64,000 bases of DNA from Cunninghamia lanceolata. Lineage: Eukaryota; Streptophyta; Pinopsida; Cupressales; Cupressaceae. The stretch lies in assembly GCA_027924645.1 (NCBI GenBank), contig BSBN01001250.1:20186001-20250000 (forward strand), in the 5' to 3' direction. The notes below the pieces were generated by a model, which searched no databases, had not been told where the DNA came from, and saw only the letters and a list, made by a program, of their open reading frames with translations. Numbering within the stretch: the first letter of the stretch is position 1; the number at the start of each line of letters is the position of its first letter. Shown one piece after another: positions 22,035 through 33,104 of the stretch. Made by a program: the position numbers and the translations under genes.

Positions 22035-25000
22035 TTATATAAGTTTGAACACATCACCAAAGACATTTTTCAACAGCGCCAACTCATTGTCCCAACTCTT
22101 CTTCATGCTGTTCAAAAATAAGATGTGACCACTGAATAAGAATGCTTGAGACTCTGCTTTCCGCAAGTCAGTAGGATCACTTGACTTAGCAACAACTTGG
22201 GCTTTTGTCATGGTATTGAACATTGCTTCCAACTTGGGGGAAATCAATCCCTGAAGCACACACATCCTTGTCTCAATGTTGTCCTTTTCCTTCATCAATT
22301 TCTTTATTTCTTCAATCAAGCTGATTGTTTGACATTCTTAGCTCATCACTGATACTGTCAGAGGATCAAAAGATTGGGATACACTTGACAATTTTTTCTT
22401 AGACTCCTTTATTTTTATTTCAATGTCCTCTATAGTTTTAGGACAAGATAAACAAAATTTATATACATTCCCTCCTTTTGTAAGAGCATTTTGAATGCTC
22501 TTTACACTAATATCTAGCACAACTCTATCTAATACAATCATCCCTTTCAGATCATCAAATCTTTTATCATTGAATTCATTTTTAACCTTGACCTCTGCAG
22601 ATTTTTCAAGGGACTCAAAATGAGTACATACAAAATTTATCAAACTCTTTAACTGACCAGAGCGGGATGCAGATGAGTCCTTCTGGAATGTTGGCATGAT
22701 TTTCTCCAGAATCCCAGATGCAAGTCCAAGCAATTTGCTATCTTCTATGTGAGACTTTAAGATATCTTCTCTTGCTTTGGCTTGAGCAATAGAGGCCAAT
22801 TTTATCTTCTGCACCAGAGATAAGGAATCAAAATTGATTGGACCTTGTATTATGTCCTGATCTTTTTCAATTTGTTTATCTCTTTCCAAAATTTCTTTCA
22901 CTGCTTCTGCAGTGTCTCTTGCCCAAAATGTTGATGTATCTATTTGATCCTTATTGGTACTGTCAACTAGATTGTCTTGCTTGGGCTCTTCATCAACCTT
23001 TGCAATCTCTTCTTCTTTTTCATTTTTGTCCTTGGCCTTTTCCGCTTCTTGGTCCTTAGCTTCTTCTGTTTCATGCTCTTTATTCTTCAATGAATCATCT
23101 TCAGTTTGAGCATTTGTTTCAACATTCATCTCTGTATCTTCTTTGCCAGATTGATCTGGAGGAGTTTGAATACCTCCTGCATCATCAGTTTTATCTATCA
23201 TCTTTTCATCTTCTTTGTTTATTGCTTCCTCTTCCAGAACAAAGGAGTCATCTATCTCAGTTTGCTGCTCATTGATCTTCAATTCTTCAACATCCAGAAT
23301 TGAGGAACCAATTCCATCATCAATCTCTTCTTCAACAATGGGAAGATTATGCCTTTTTAATGCACTCAGAAGAATCTCCTGAGTATCTTTGACTATCTCA
23401 TCGGTTTCATCAAGCATGAGTTTATTCATTCTTTTCTTACTCCTGAAGTCATCTTTCACTTCCTTGAATATCATATTCATTTGTTCTGGAGTAATCTGAG
23501 GGCACAATTTTATCAGTATATGCTCCCTAAGCTCAATGTCTTTACTTTTTACATTTTCTTTTCTTAACTCTAGAATATCTGCAAGACCTTTTGGAATTTT
23601 AGAAGTTATTTCAATTAAAGCCTTATTGTAGATATTTAGATATCTGACTGTTGCTTCCTCTAGAATCCTCTTATCAGCATCACTGTAATCATCATAAAAT
23701 TCAGTCATTGGCCTTAAGTTCCCATCTACAATGACTGATTTGATGATGTTATCCATAGAAAGAGTAGGCTTTTCAACATTGTTTCAGTCTTTTGCCTCTT
23801 GCTTGCCCTTTTGCTTCCGGAGGGCTTCTCCTTAGATATCTTGGCTGCTTTTGTACTTGAGGCCTTCAACTCTTTGACCTCAACATCAGAATCAGTTTCT
23901 TCTTCATCATTTTTCATGCTTTTATATGTCTGAGAGGCCTTAGTTTTCACCCTTTTCTCTTCTTTTTCGGATGATTTGCCTTTTGGTTTCTTAGGTTTGG
24001 TAGGTTTTGGGGGAACAGGGGCAACATCAAAGCTCCTAGTAGTCCTTGATGTGGGGGAGGATTCTACCAGAGCACTTCCTTGTTTCTTATCCTGCTTCTC
24101 CTTCTTAGCTTTTTTGATCCTTTCTCTGTTCTGCTTCATAGCTTCCTTAGTTATGCTAATGCTTTTAGCATACATTTCAACTTGCCTTTGAATCTTTCTC
24201 TTAGATTTAGGCTTCCTAATCTCAACATATAGTTTCAACCTGAGTTCACTATATGTCCCAAATCTTTCAACTGTGGTGTCCTTTGGTTTACTTAGAAGAT
24301 ATTGATCATACATGTCCAATACTTTCTCATCAACCTCATACCCCATGGGCATGATCCATACTATTCTTGGTTCAACAGATTCCATTAGATATTGATATGT
24401 ATCCACCATAAAACAGACTGTATCCTTATATTTTTCAACCATAGATGTAGGAATTCTTTCCCTTGAATGCATCATGTTCTGAAAATTCTTGAAAAATCCC
24501 CAAAGAGCAGTCCTTTGGGCATTGGAGTCTCCAATACTATTCAAGTGCTCCCTTATCTGTATTGCAACAAGTTTATCATTGGTCCAACACATGCTTTTCT
24601 TGCCGGGTAACTCATTCATGAAATAGAAGAACAAACACAAGACCAGTGTACCATATTTTAAGGTATTCTTTTTATTCTTCTTAACCTTATTCAAAATTTC
24701 CATCAACTGGTTCTGTAGCAACTCACACAAGTCATAATCAACATTCTCTCTCAACATCTGATAAGATGCATAGATAGCTGTATCGGATATAGAATTTTCC
24801 CTACTGGAATGATAAATCTTGTATCCAATCACCATTGAAGCAAATTTGACATCTAGATCAGTGATGTCATTTATTATCATTGCCCTTTTGTCAAACCTTG
24901 AATCGGTAGCATTAGTTACCATTTGATTCTTTACTGCTTTCAACATTGGCAGTCCACTAGATGACTTTAACCCTATCATGGCCTTGATGGTGTCCTTGGT

Positions 25001-25372
25001 GATATTGAAAGGTTTCATTAGCCACATAAACTCGTCATGCATACGGCTTAAAACATACAAGACCCATTCATCTTCATCGAAGGATGGAAACCCTATAATC
25101 TGAATGAAATGTTTATCGTGTAGTGCCTTATACTCAGGTTTAAGTCCGTGAATTTCATCCCTTAGATGATTCTTGAATAAATCTACAAACCTTGAGTCCC
25201 CAAATTCATCTATGCTATCATGAATATAGGCCCTAATATCTTCAACATGCAATACACCATATGGAACATTTGAAAATGCACCTAACGGGTCGACTTCTAT
25301 TGATTTGTGTGGATGCTTCTTGAATTTGGGTCGGGGCCTTTTAGTAATATCAACAACCAACGATGTAGCCAT
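22035..25372 (-). pseudogene. Long single-exon ORF of element A (pol position), unknown function
   Basis: An ATG at 25372 opens 548 codons; a one-base shift in a TTGAAAAGCC run near 23760 moves it into the next frame (472 codons from 23756), and a single TAA at 22338-22340 precedes the last 95 codons, so the original protein had about 1,110 residues. Residues 1-400 form a globular region with D-E-W-V-L-Y-V-L-S-R-M and F-N-I-T-K-D-T-I-K-A-M-I-G-L near 25040. Residues 400-540 are extremely K/R-rich (nuclear-signal-like) with proline blocks. Next comes a long acidic E/K/D stretch (23300-22900) and a helical C-terminus. No RT, protease or integrase motif is present. I cannot name it; it may belong with plant-mobile-domain-like or 'putative plant transposon protein' families. 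Confidence 0.7.
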
Positions 25373-25718
25373 TGCAAAAGATCACAAGTTCAAAGCTTCA
25401 CAGAAAAATACTTTTTTCTTCCATATAATTAGGGTTAGCTGATAAATTTGCCGGTCGCACTTCAAATCCTTGAAATCTTAGCTCAGGTACTCTTTGCTTT
25501 CTCTCTTCGAATGCAAAGTGATCCAAATGATGAAAGGATGACCTTTTATGCTCCATAAAACCTAATTCTCCATTGTAATAAATGCGTTGCCCTAACTTCA
25601 TCTAGTTACTCTGTTTCTTGATGCAGTTTCTCATGAATCTCTTAGCAAATCACCATATCCACTTCTTTTCTTCTGAAAATCCTTTCAAATGATCTACAAT
25701 AACCCAAATTATCTTCTC
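25373..25718 (-). other. Spacer between gag and the long ORF of element A
   Basis: A 67-codon frame (25398-25601) ends just before the long ORF, but nothing in it is diagnostic. It could be leader sequence for the downstream ORF. Confidence 0.4.
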
Positions 25719-27020
25719 TCATCGTTCCAGATTCAGGCACCCACTTATTGGCCCGGGGAATTTGATTTTCAATGTAGCTCCCCCTGAGCCAGAGCTCCCA
25801 TTTCAATTCCCTGAGGAATTCTCAGCCCCAGATTCCAGTGTCGAACCATCACCATCATTTCTTACACTTTTCTTCATCCATGTCTTGTTCATTTCATTCT
25901 GGATCTCTTTGACATCAATTTTTCCCTTGCCTTTGTCTTGTCTCTGCTCATCCAATTTTCTATTTACCAGACCTCTTCTTTCATTATTCCTGCTTCTGCA
26001 TAATCTTGCAATATGACCAGATCGGTTACAATTGAAGAACACAACATTTCTTTGCCTATTTGATTAAATTCCTCGTGATCTGCACTGATTAGCCATATGT
26101 CCAAATCTATTGCATGCAAAGCATTTGCCATTGAAAGAATTGCCATTTCCTCTATTGTTAGAGTTATTCATTATCATACTTCTGCATGCATTGTATCTAT
26201 GACCATACCTCTTACACTTGAAGCATTGACCAGAGAAGGATGGACCATTTTGATTTACTTTGCTTCTGCACTGAGTAGCTCTATGACCAAATTTATTGCA
26301 ATTGAAACAATTTCCATTGAAAGATGGATACCTTTGAGCATTAGGCTGTCTTACCGGAGGTCTTCTAGGTCTGTTTCTCCCATTCCTTGATTGAGAATTT
26401 CTTTGTCTAGATCCGGAGCTTTCACCTTTCTCATACCCAAGACCATGCTTATCATCAGCCTTCTTCTGACTCTCAAGCAACACTTCAAGTTTAGTTGAGC
26501 TTATCTTGAACTTCTCCTTGTATTCATTTGCAACTTTTAGGTCATGTTTGAGAATAACAATTTGCTTCTCAAGTTCTTCTCCATTTTCCCTGGTTTCTTG
26601 TTGATCTGACTCTAAGTGGTCAATTATTCTATCTAATCTACAACATTCTTCTGTTCTTTCTTTCAAACTCTGATTCAGGTTTTTCTTCCTTTCCTCAATT
26701 TCCTTGGTTATCTTCATTACTCTGGATTCCATTTCATGTTTTATGACAACAATCTCTTTTGCCAACTTTTCACATTCCTTTGTCATCTCCTTTAGAGCTT
26801 CATCCATGCCATTGTCTTCATTCTGATTTGCTAACTGGTGAAGTAGCTCCCTCCTCTTTTCATTATATTTGCCCAGATGGATTTTTAATGTGTTGATGAA
26901 ATCATCAGCATCTTTAAGGTTCTCTTCTAGTTCTTAGATTTCAGATCTAGCCTGACTAAGATCTTCTAAAGCAAGTTGAAGTTGTTCATTGAGGCCTTCA
27001 GAATACTTGTGTCAACCCAT
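25719..27020 (-). pseudogene. Element A gag: coiled coil plus four zinc knuckles
   Basis: One frame runs from ATG at 27020 to TGA at 25719 (434 codons), with stops at the third codon (TGA, probably from CGA), about 26938, 26064 and 25803. The N-terminal half (to about 26430) is a continuous charged coiled coil. An R/G/S-rich linker follows, then CCHC knuckles C-F-N-C-N-K-F-G-H, C-F-K-C-K-R-Y-G-H, C-F-A-C-N-R-F-G-H and F-N-C-N-R-S-G-H. The fourth has F for the first C-x position (F-F-N-C), so it starts at its second cysteine unless another residue serves. Four knuckles is unusual; copia Gag normally has one and a globular UBN2-type domain, absent here. The same protein begins at 63424. Confidence 0.82.
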
Positions 27021-27074
27021 AGAAATACCTTCCCAGATCTTCCTCAAGCTGTTAAAGTTATTCTAAGGAACCAA

Positions 27075-27086
27075 GCTCTAATACCA
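27075..27086 (-). other. Primer-binding site of element A (tRNA-Met, one mismatch)
   Basis: TGGTATTAGAGC on the element strand, two bases inside the LTR; the standard Met site has C where this has T. Confidence 0.85.
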
Positions 27087-27088
27087 AT

Positions 27089-28223
27089 TGTTGAAATAAG
27101 GGCAGGCAATTGAGAGGGGGGGTGAATTAGTTGTCTCAAAACTTTTATCCTTTATTGCAATTTAAACTTCTTTATCACTTATTAATAGATTAATGATATA
27201 ACCATGAAAGCATGAATCAACAACACATGAACAGAGACAAATCAACACACACATAACACCAAGATTTTTACGTGGAAACCCGGTTAAGGGAAAAACCACG
27301 GTGGGGGTGAACCCACAAGAAATTGTACTCTGTTAAAAGTATTATAAATGGGGAAGGCACATGCCTTCAGGGTGCACTACCTAGAGCTCACTACTCCAAG
27401 AGGCTCACTGCCTATAGAAATCATTACAAGAAGATTACAGAATGTTTGAACTGATGACTAGCATCTATTAATGCAAAAATTTAGTTCCAGTTAAGCACAT
27501 AATACTGATCTTACACACTTCATCCTTATTTTGCCCTGTTTTACTCTTTGGCCATAATCTGAGCTTAGATCTTCACCTTCACACTTCTTTCTGCCTTTTT
27601 CATACTTACTCCATTATCACATCACAATCACACTTCAAAACACTTGAATTCAATGGCTATATATATCCACATCAAGAAATTCAATCAACTGTAGTCAGCT
27701 TCAAGAAAACTTAGAACATTTATTAAGAACTCTACTCTGTCGGCTTAATCCATGCACAATCAACAACGCGGACCAAAAACTTGTGTTCTCAAATCATTAA
27801 TCATGTCGGCCAATACCACTGATTATCACAAATTGCTTAACCAACAACTTTTCTTCATCCAGACCAAGATCAAATACTAGGTCGGCCTGTTCTTCTTCTG
27901 ACTGTATTGACTAACTGGAACCCGATACTCAGATGCTTATAACTTTTAAATCCTTCATCACCGGAGGCTAAATTTTTGGATTTAGATAGTCTTGGCAATC
28001 CTTGTCACTCCCTTAGATCCGGAGGACACTGTGATTTACCACCGAAGAGATCTAGACCAAGATACTGGACCCTGTCACATGCTCTGTTTATGACTGCCCA
28101 GACTTAGACAAATCTTCACTCTGACTTCCGGTATGAACAAATTATGTAATGCAGATGTGTAAGATAGACTTAGTTGCCATCAATGACAACACCTATCATG
28201 CGCAGCAGTGTATCTTGCTAACA
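27089..28223 (-). repeat. 5' LTR of element A
   Basis: 1135 bp; on the plus strand TGTTGAAATAAGG...CTTGCTAACA. It is the uninterrupted copy that defines the empty site of unit B, and carries the GTTGTCATTGATGGCAAC phrase near its U3 start. Confidence 0.9.
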
Positions 28224-28890
28224 CTCTCTATCTAACAATGGTGTTGGAAGGATTAAATGCCATTCTGGGGCTTGACCAAGGCAAGCTCCTAAACACCACA
28301 ACCCCCACCCCCTCTCTTGTGACAGTAGGTGACAGGTATTGGATCTTTTAGAGAGGAGTTGTAGAGGATCATTACAAAGCATAAGGATTCCAGATCTGAA
28401 TAAAGTAGCAGAAAATATCCCTAAAAGGACAAGGACAATCCCTCTTCTATCCCTCAATTCATCACTGTCAAAAATCCCTTAGCAAGTATAGTCTACAACA
28501 TATTTGGCTCCTGACCTTCAAAAATTGTGCCACATTGGACAAGCACAATCCCTCTTTCATCCCCAAAGTTTTCACTTTCTAAAATTAAAATCCTGGTATG
28601 TTTCTAATCTGTATTTAGTGCCTTCTTGTGCGAGCATTTGTCAGGATTCGTCTATTTGTTTATGATTTTGCATAATTAGGATTTTAGGCCCAATCAGACT
28701 AGGATTTTGACAAAACATCAATCTATTCTATCTTTCCAAGAATATCATAGTGAGATCAGACTAGTAGTTGAGTCCTCTATCATAGTTGTGACTTAGCTTG
28801 ATCTATGCCCTTGAATGTATGTGTGAAATAAGGGTTTGATTGAATCTAATTAAGACACAAATCTCATCATCCCCATTTTTCCACATAACA
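28224..28890 (+). repeat. 3' LTR of the outer element, second part
   Basis: CTCTCTATCTAAC onward matches 587-1251 of the 5' LTR and ends CACATAACA. This closes the outermost nested unit. Confidence 0.85.
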
Positions 28891-28900
28891 ACATGAAAAG

Positions 28901-31049
28901 CTACCTTCCTTTTGCTGTGAACCCATCATTTTTAGAAACTCTGGCATACCATTTGTCTATTTTTCTTTGTAGCATGGGGCTTTCTACATTCAAAAGTGGG
29001 GTAGGCATGAGAAGTAGAAGAGGCCAAAACCACATTCCTATCCAATCTTGCTTGCGCTTTTGAACGAGTGTAATGAGGCTACAGGCTTTGGTGAGAATCC
29101 ACCACATATTTGATGGAGAGACGGGCTTCGATCATCGGAAGCAGCCTGACAAATCTTCCTATCTAGCAAGACAAGACTTGATGACTATAGATGAAAGTTA
29201 ACCTTCATGTTCTTGCAAGGTATCAATGCTGAAACTTAGATTACCAATGTATTGATCTCTAATGCCCTACTTGTATGCATGTGCTCTGAAGGCTTTCGTG
29301 AACTAGGTTGATTTGGGGCAGTTATGGCGCATTGAAAGGCTAATGTTGATGGCAACAGTAATATATTCTTCCATCCTATTTTCCCATTCAATTTTGTGTC
29401 TCAGAAGTGAGACAAAACTTTTGAAATGGAGTTCTCCAACATACAAGTTCAACATGTAAGTATTGAAATGCCCCATTAAAAATCCATGTTGGAAAAATTC
29501 TCACAACATGTCTTGTTGTTCCTTGGGATTTTGCAAATAATCCTCCAAAAATTCTTTATCATCTTCAAAATCATAAGGCAAATTACAACTTCTTCTCAAC
29601 AACTTCCATCTTAAACACTTTTTCCCTTAGAAATAGAGCATACACACCTATCAACTGGAGATGGGAAAGGAGGGCTTCCCCTGTTTCACATGCAAGGATG
29701 ACACACTTCTCAGTTGCTACCTTCTCTCCCTGCAAGGTCTCCAGATCTCTCTAGAGCATGGCATTTTCATTTTAGAGCTTGGCATTGTTCGCATAGAGCT
29801 TAGCGTTTGACTCATAAAGTTGAATTGTGGCAGGTGCAAGGGCAGGTGGAGCTTGCCATTGAGTGAGGGTGGATAGTTGGGATTTTTTTATTTCAATATT
29901 GGCCCACTCTTGCTCAAGATTCTACTATAGTTCTGATACTAGTTTATCATTTTCTTCCTTGTCTTGTGTAACTTTTTGTTGAATCTGCTCCACTTCTACA
30001 ACTCTTGTTTCAAGAAGTTGATTCAAATTGTCTATTTGCTTTTTAGAATCTCATAGATCATATTCAACCTTTGAAAGGGATAGGGCTTGTAGGGTTTGTT
30101 CCTCCTCCTCTCCCTCTATTGTTACCTCAATTTGGGGTTGTTTCCCTTCACTCTAGCGGGCTCCAGAAGCTTCCTCTTCATGTACAAATGAAGTATACAT
30201 ATGTCCCAAAGTTGTGGCCATCCCCTTTCCACCTCAGCCTCTTCTTCATTATCATTTTGGACAATGAATGTCCTAGAACATCGCTTAGGTTGGGTGTTGA
30301 GGCAACTATTTCTTTTCCTTCCCATTGAACAAGTTGCTGAACCACTCTCTAGAGCTATCTGGGGGGATTAGATACTGGAACTGCAGAAACTGATACAAGG
30401 AACTCTTCCCATCTACCTTGGATGTTTTCCTGTTGTAAGGAATGATACTTTATTATCAAATGTATCAAGCCATGGTGGCTTATTTGGCTATTAGTCCTTC
30501 TCAATTTATTATTCATGGTTTGAAAACAACTATATAGATAAGTTGATAAGCTTATGAGACATTCATGCCAATTGGCATAGTTTGTTAAATGATTCAACAT
30601 ATGCATTCCCAGGCCTAAAATAGTGTTGAATTGCCCATCGCAAGTCCAAAATTTTATTGCCCACAAGACTACAGTTTCCCAGGGTTCAGGAAGACTAGTC
30701 CTCTCAATTCCTTTTGTGGACCACTTGCTGACTATATATCTTGGTAGGGGCTTCAGAGCTACATGAAAATTTTGAATATGTTCTTTAGAGGAAGGTTTTT
30801 CTGAGAAAGGTCTTCACCTACCTTTGGAATGGCTAAAAATTGGCTAATGACCATAGGTCTTACATGAATTCAAACTCCCTTGACATTCAAGAAGCTAAGA
30901 TGGAAGTTTGATACAAAATCCTCGATTGATTCCACTTCAAACCCTTCAAATTTCTTTAAGAACTCTAGCCAACCTGTCGGTTCAAAGACTGCTGCATTGG
31001 CCTAGTCAAATATCACATTCTCTAGCTCAACCTTCCTTTTTTGCCCCAT
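28901..31049 (-). pseudogene. Pseudogene D: long intronless protein of unknown function
   Basis: ATG at 31049 (M-G-Q-K-R-K) begins a frame with stops at about 31004 (TAG) and 30867 (TGA, probably from CGA) and at least two frameshifts; successive frames at 30760-30355, 30325-30122 and on to TAG at 28901 join into about 700 codons. The order is: a globular N-terminus with G-W-L-E-F-L-K-K-F, H-V-R-P-M-V-I-S-Q-F-L-A-I-P near 30870, a W-A-I-K-F-W-T-C-D-G segment near 30650, a basic patch G-R-K-R near 30320, a coiled coil (about 30060-29700) and a C-terminal globular part. Its N-terminus resembles plant transposon-associated proteins. The outer LTR element abuts its 3' end. Confidence 0.6.
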
Positions 31050-32611
31050 CCCTATCATGACAATGTTGCTATTTCAATGGACATATTTTTCTGAAGGGCT
31101 AGATGACTGCAGAGATAGAAGAGAGGTGTGTTTGCAATTGTGAAAATGAAAATGGTAAGTCATCTATGTGTTGTTTCCCAATTGCTATAGCATTGAAGTT
31201 CAGAATGTGGGTGTCAAACCACATTTTTAAACTAATATATTTATTTTTATTATTTTTGTGAAGATAGATAGTTAGTCAAAGAAAATATTATGATTATAGT
31301 CATAATGGAGAATGCATTTTTTCTTTATATTAATTTATATGCAAGAAATAATTGTTTATGATGTTATTATTGATCATGTGGTTAAATGATGAAATAGACT
31401 AATTACTGTCATGTAACTGAGGTGGATGCAGGAACATTGTTGTTTTTCCCTCTGATAAGAGGAGAGAGAGTATTGCCATGGAGAGGATGCTAGATTGTGT
31501 GAATGCAACGATCCTTATGCCATATGGAAACACACACACATATATTTAGTAGAGAGAGATCATGTTTATTCTTGTCAAATGATGTTGTTGTTAAGAAGAA
31601 GGTTAAATCCTTTTTCATCATTTGGTAGAAACATGGTGTATGTCCTTGGATGATAGGTCGACATTCGTAAATCAACTAAACATGTTTAATTTTGTCGTCA
31701 AGGTCATAATCAACATGTGAGAATTCTCCGTTAATAATTGTGCTTTCAAATAAGCACAATAAGTGTTTGAGAGTACGCAGTAGTGACTTCTATTAGATAA
31801 GTGCATTATGTTTATTATTATTATATTAATATTATTATTATAATTAATATTATTGTTATAGTTAAGATCATGTTATGGAGGTATAAAGTCTCTCCTTATT
31901 CCTCCTTATCGTACTCCCTAGATGCTTGGGGAGTGGGGGAAGGAGCAGTCGCTCCACACTCTCCACTTATTCCTACATGATAAGCTCGCGAGAGTGGAAG
32001 ATATATTTTTGTGGGTGATACCATTATTATCTACCCATAACTATTGGTGAGCGGGGGTTAATATAAAAAGAAGATAAAGGACTTATAGAGAGGACAGAGG
32101 AGCTCAGAAGTTGTGAGAAATAGATGAGACATAGCAAGTGATCACGGTAAAGACATGGCCTATTTTGTCATACATGTAAGCCCGTATTCTTTGTAGACTA
32201 GGATGAAGTATGTATAATAACCTTATGTTTGATTAGAACAGTAAGCATTAGAAGTAAAGAGAATTGTGTTTATCTTCTATTTAGAAAGCAGACTACCACT
32301 GTGCATAAGTAAATCTAGATAGGTTGTGTATCCTCTATAGAGGAATAATTGTTTCTGTATTATCTTACTAAATCGGGAAAGAGGAATAGTTATAAAAGAA
32401 TATGTATCTTTATCTAATCCTTGTCATTTAGTTATGCTTTAGGGATGCTAAACATATCGATACCTCTGAGTAAGTGAGCCTCTATGTTTTAGATATCTAT
32501 TTCTTTACATTGTTAAGGAAGCTTGTTAAGCTACGCAGAGTAACCGTTTATATAGTGCCTAAGTCCCTTGATATTAAATGAAGCTACTTCATTATGCAAC
32601 TTTAGTCTAAC
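31050..32611. other. Non-coding AT-rich region
   Basis: No gene, RNA or element ends recognised. Short ORFs are random. A (TTA)n-like stretch lies at 31805-31860, and a small GGAGCAGTCGCTCC hairpin near 31950. Confidence 0.5.
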
Positions 32612-32652
32612 TATATATACATACAGATCGAATGTGATATATGTAGATCAAT

Positions 32653-32688
<36 letters not shown>

Positions 32689-32729
32689 ATTGATCTACAT
32701 ATATCACAGTCGATCTGTATGTATATATA
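32612..32729. repeat. 118-bp near-perfect palindrome with (AT)n centre
   Basis: TATATATACATACAGATCG at the left pairs exactly with the right end. The arms are complementary from 32612 to 32729 apart from one position (32632 against 32709). The centre is an AT repeat of about 30 bp. Confidence 0.92.
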
Positions 32730-32757
32730 TAGATCAACCATAACATATAGACCGATT

Positions 32758-32760
<3 letters not shown>

Positions 32761-32829
<69 letters not shown>
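32761..32829. repeat. (AT)n microsatellite
   Basis: Uninterrupted AT dinucleotide run of 69 bp, close to the palindrome. Confidence 0.97.
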
Positions 32830-32830
<1 letters not shown>

Positions 32831-32950
32831 CATTTTGAATGATAAGCCATTGTGTTACTGTGAGACTATTAGTGTTTTAAATGATAAAACCATTGTGTGT
32901 TTATAGAAGCCGGCTATGTTTTTGAGTTAGGTCGATTGTGTTATGTATGG

Positions 32951-33104
32951 AAGTCTGAATGTGTTATTGATAGGCCAAATGTGTTATTAATAGGCCGAAT
33001 GTGTTAATAATAGTCTGAATATGTTATTAATAGTCCGAATGTGTTAATAATAGGCTGAATGTGTTATTAATAGGCCGAATGTATTATTCATAGGCTGATT
33101 GTGT
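32951..33104. repeat. 20-bp minisatellite, about eight copies
   Basis: Period of exactly 20 with consensus near TAGGCCGAATGTGTTATTAA. Copies start at 32951, 32971, 32991, 33011, 33031, 33051, 33071 and 33091 with one to four changes each; diverged copies may lie just upstream. Confidence 0.92.

Larger units (their letters stand above)
14357..28223 (-). mobile_element. Element A: non-autonomous LTR retrotransposon with zinc-knuckle gag and a long unknown ORF
   Basis: The right LTR (27089-28223) is the 5' LTR in element orientation. It is followed inward by a Met-type PBS, a gag-like ORF (27020-25719), one long ORF (25372-22035), a 3' region, a PPT and the second LTR (20512 down to 14357, itself interrupted by unit B). 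With B removed the LTRs are 1136 and 1135 bp. The left flank ends CACTC; the right junction reads CTAACACTCTC, consistent with a CACTC duplication that has lost or shares the terminal CA. No protease, RT, RNase H or integrase is visible, so movement must have relied on another element. Its LTR ends resemble those of copia element C. Confidence 0.88.
5..28890 (+). mobile_element. Outer gag-only LTR retrotransposon (TR-GAG-like), interrupted by nested insertions
   Basis: Two long direct repeats bound the unit: 5-1251, and 13771-14356 continued at 28224-28890. Both begin TGTTGT, end CACATAACA, and align along their whole length once the insertion in the second copy is removed. A polypurine tract sits just before the second copy. 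Between the LTRs I find only a gag-like ORF and a long repetitive 3' region; no protease, reverse transcriptase or integrase remains after the nested chromovirus is subtracted. This matches the known class of non-autonomous plant elements with terminal repeats and gag only. Only four bases of left flank (GTTA) are visible and they do not match the right flank (ACATG), so no target duplication can be shown. Confidence 0.82.

Noticed and set aside
32951..33104. CRISPR-like array
   Set aside because: The period is 20 bp with no separate spacers; the whole unit repeats, so it is a minisatellite in a plant genome.
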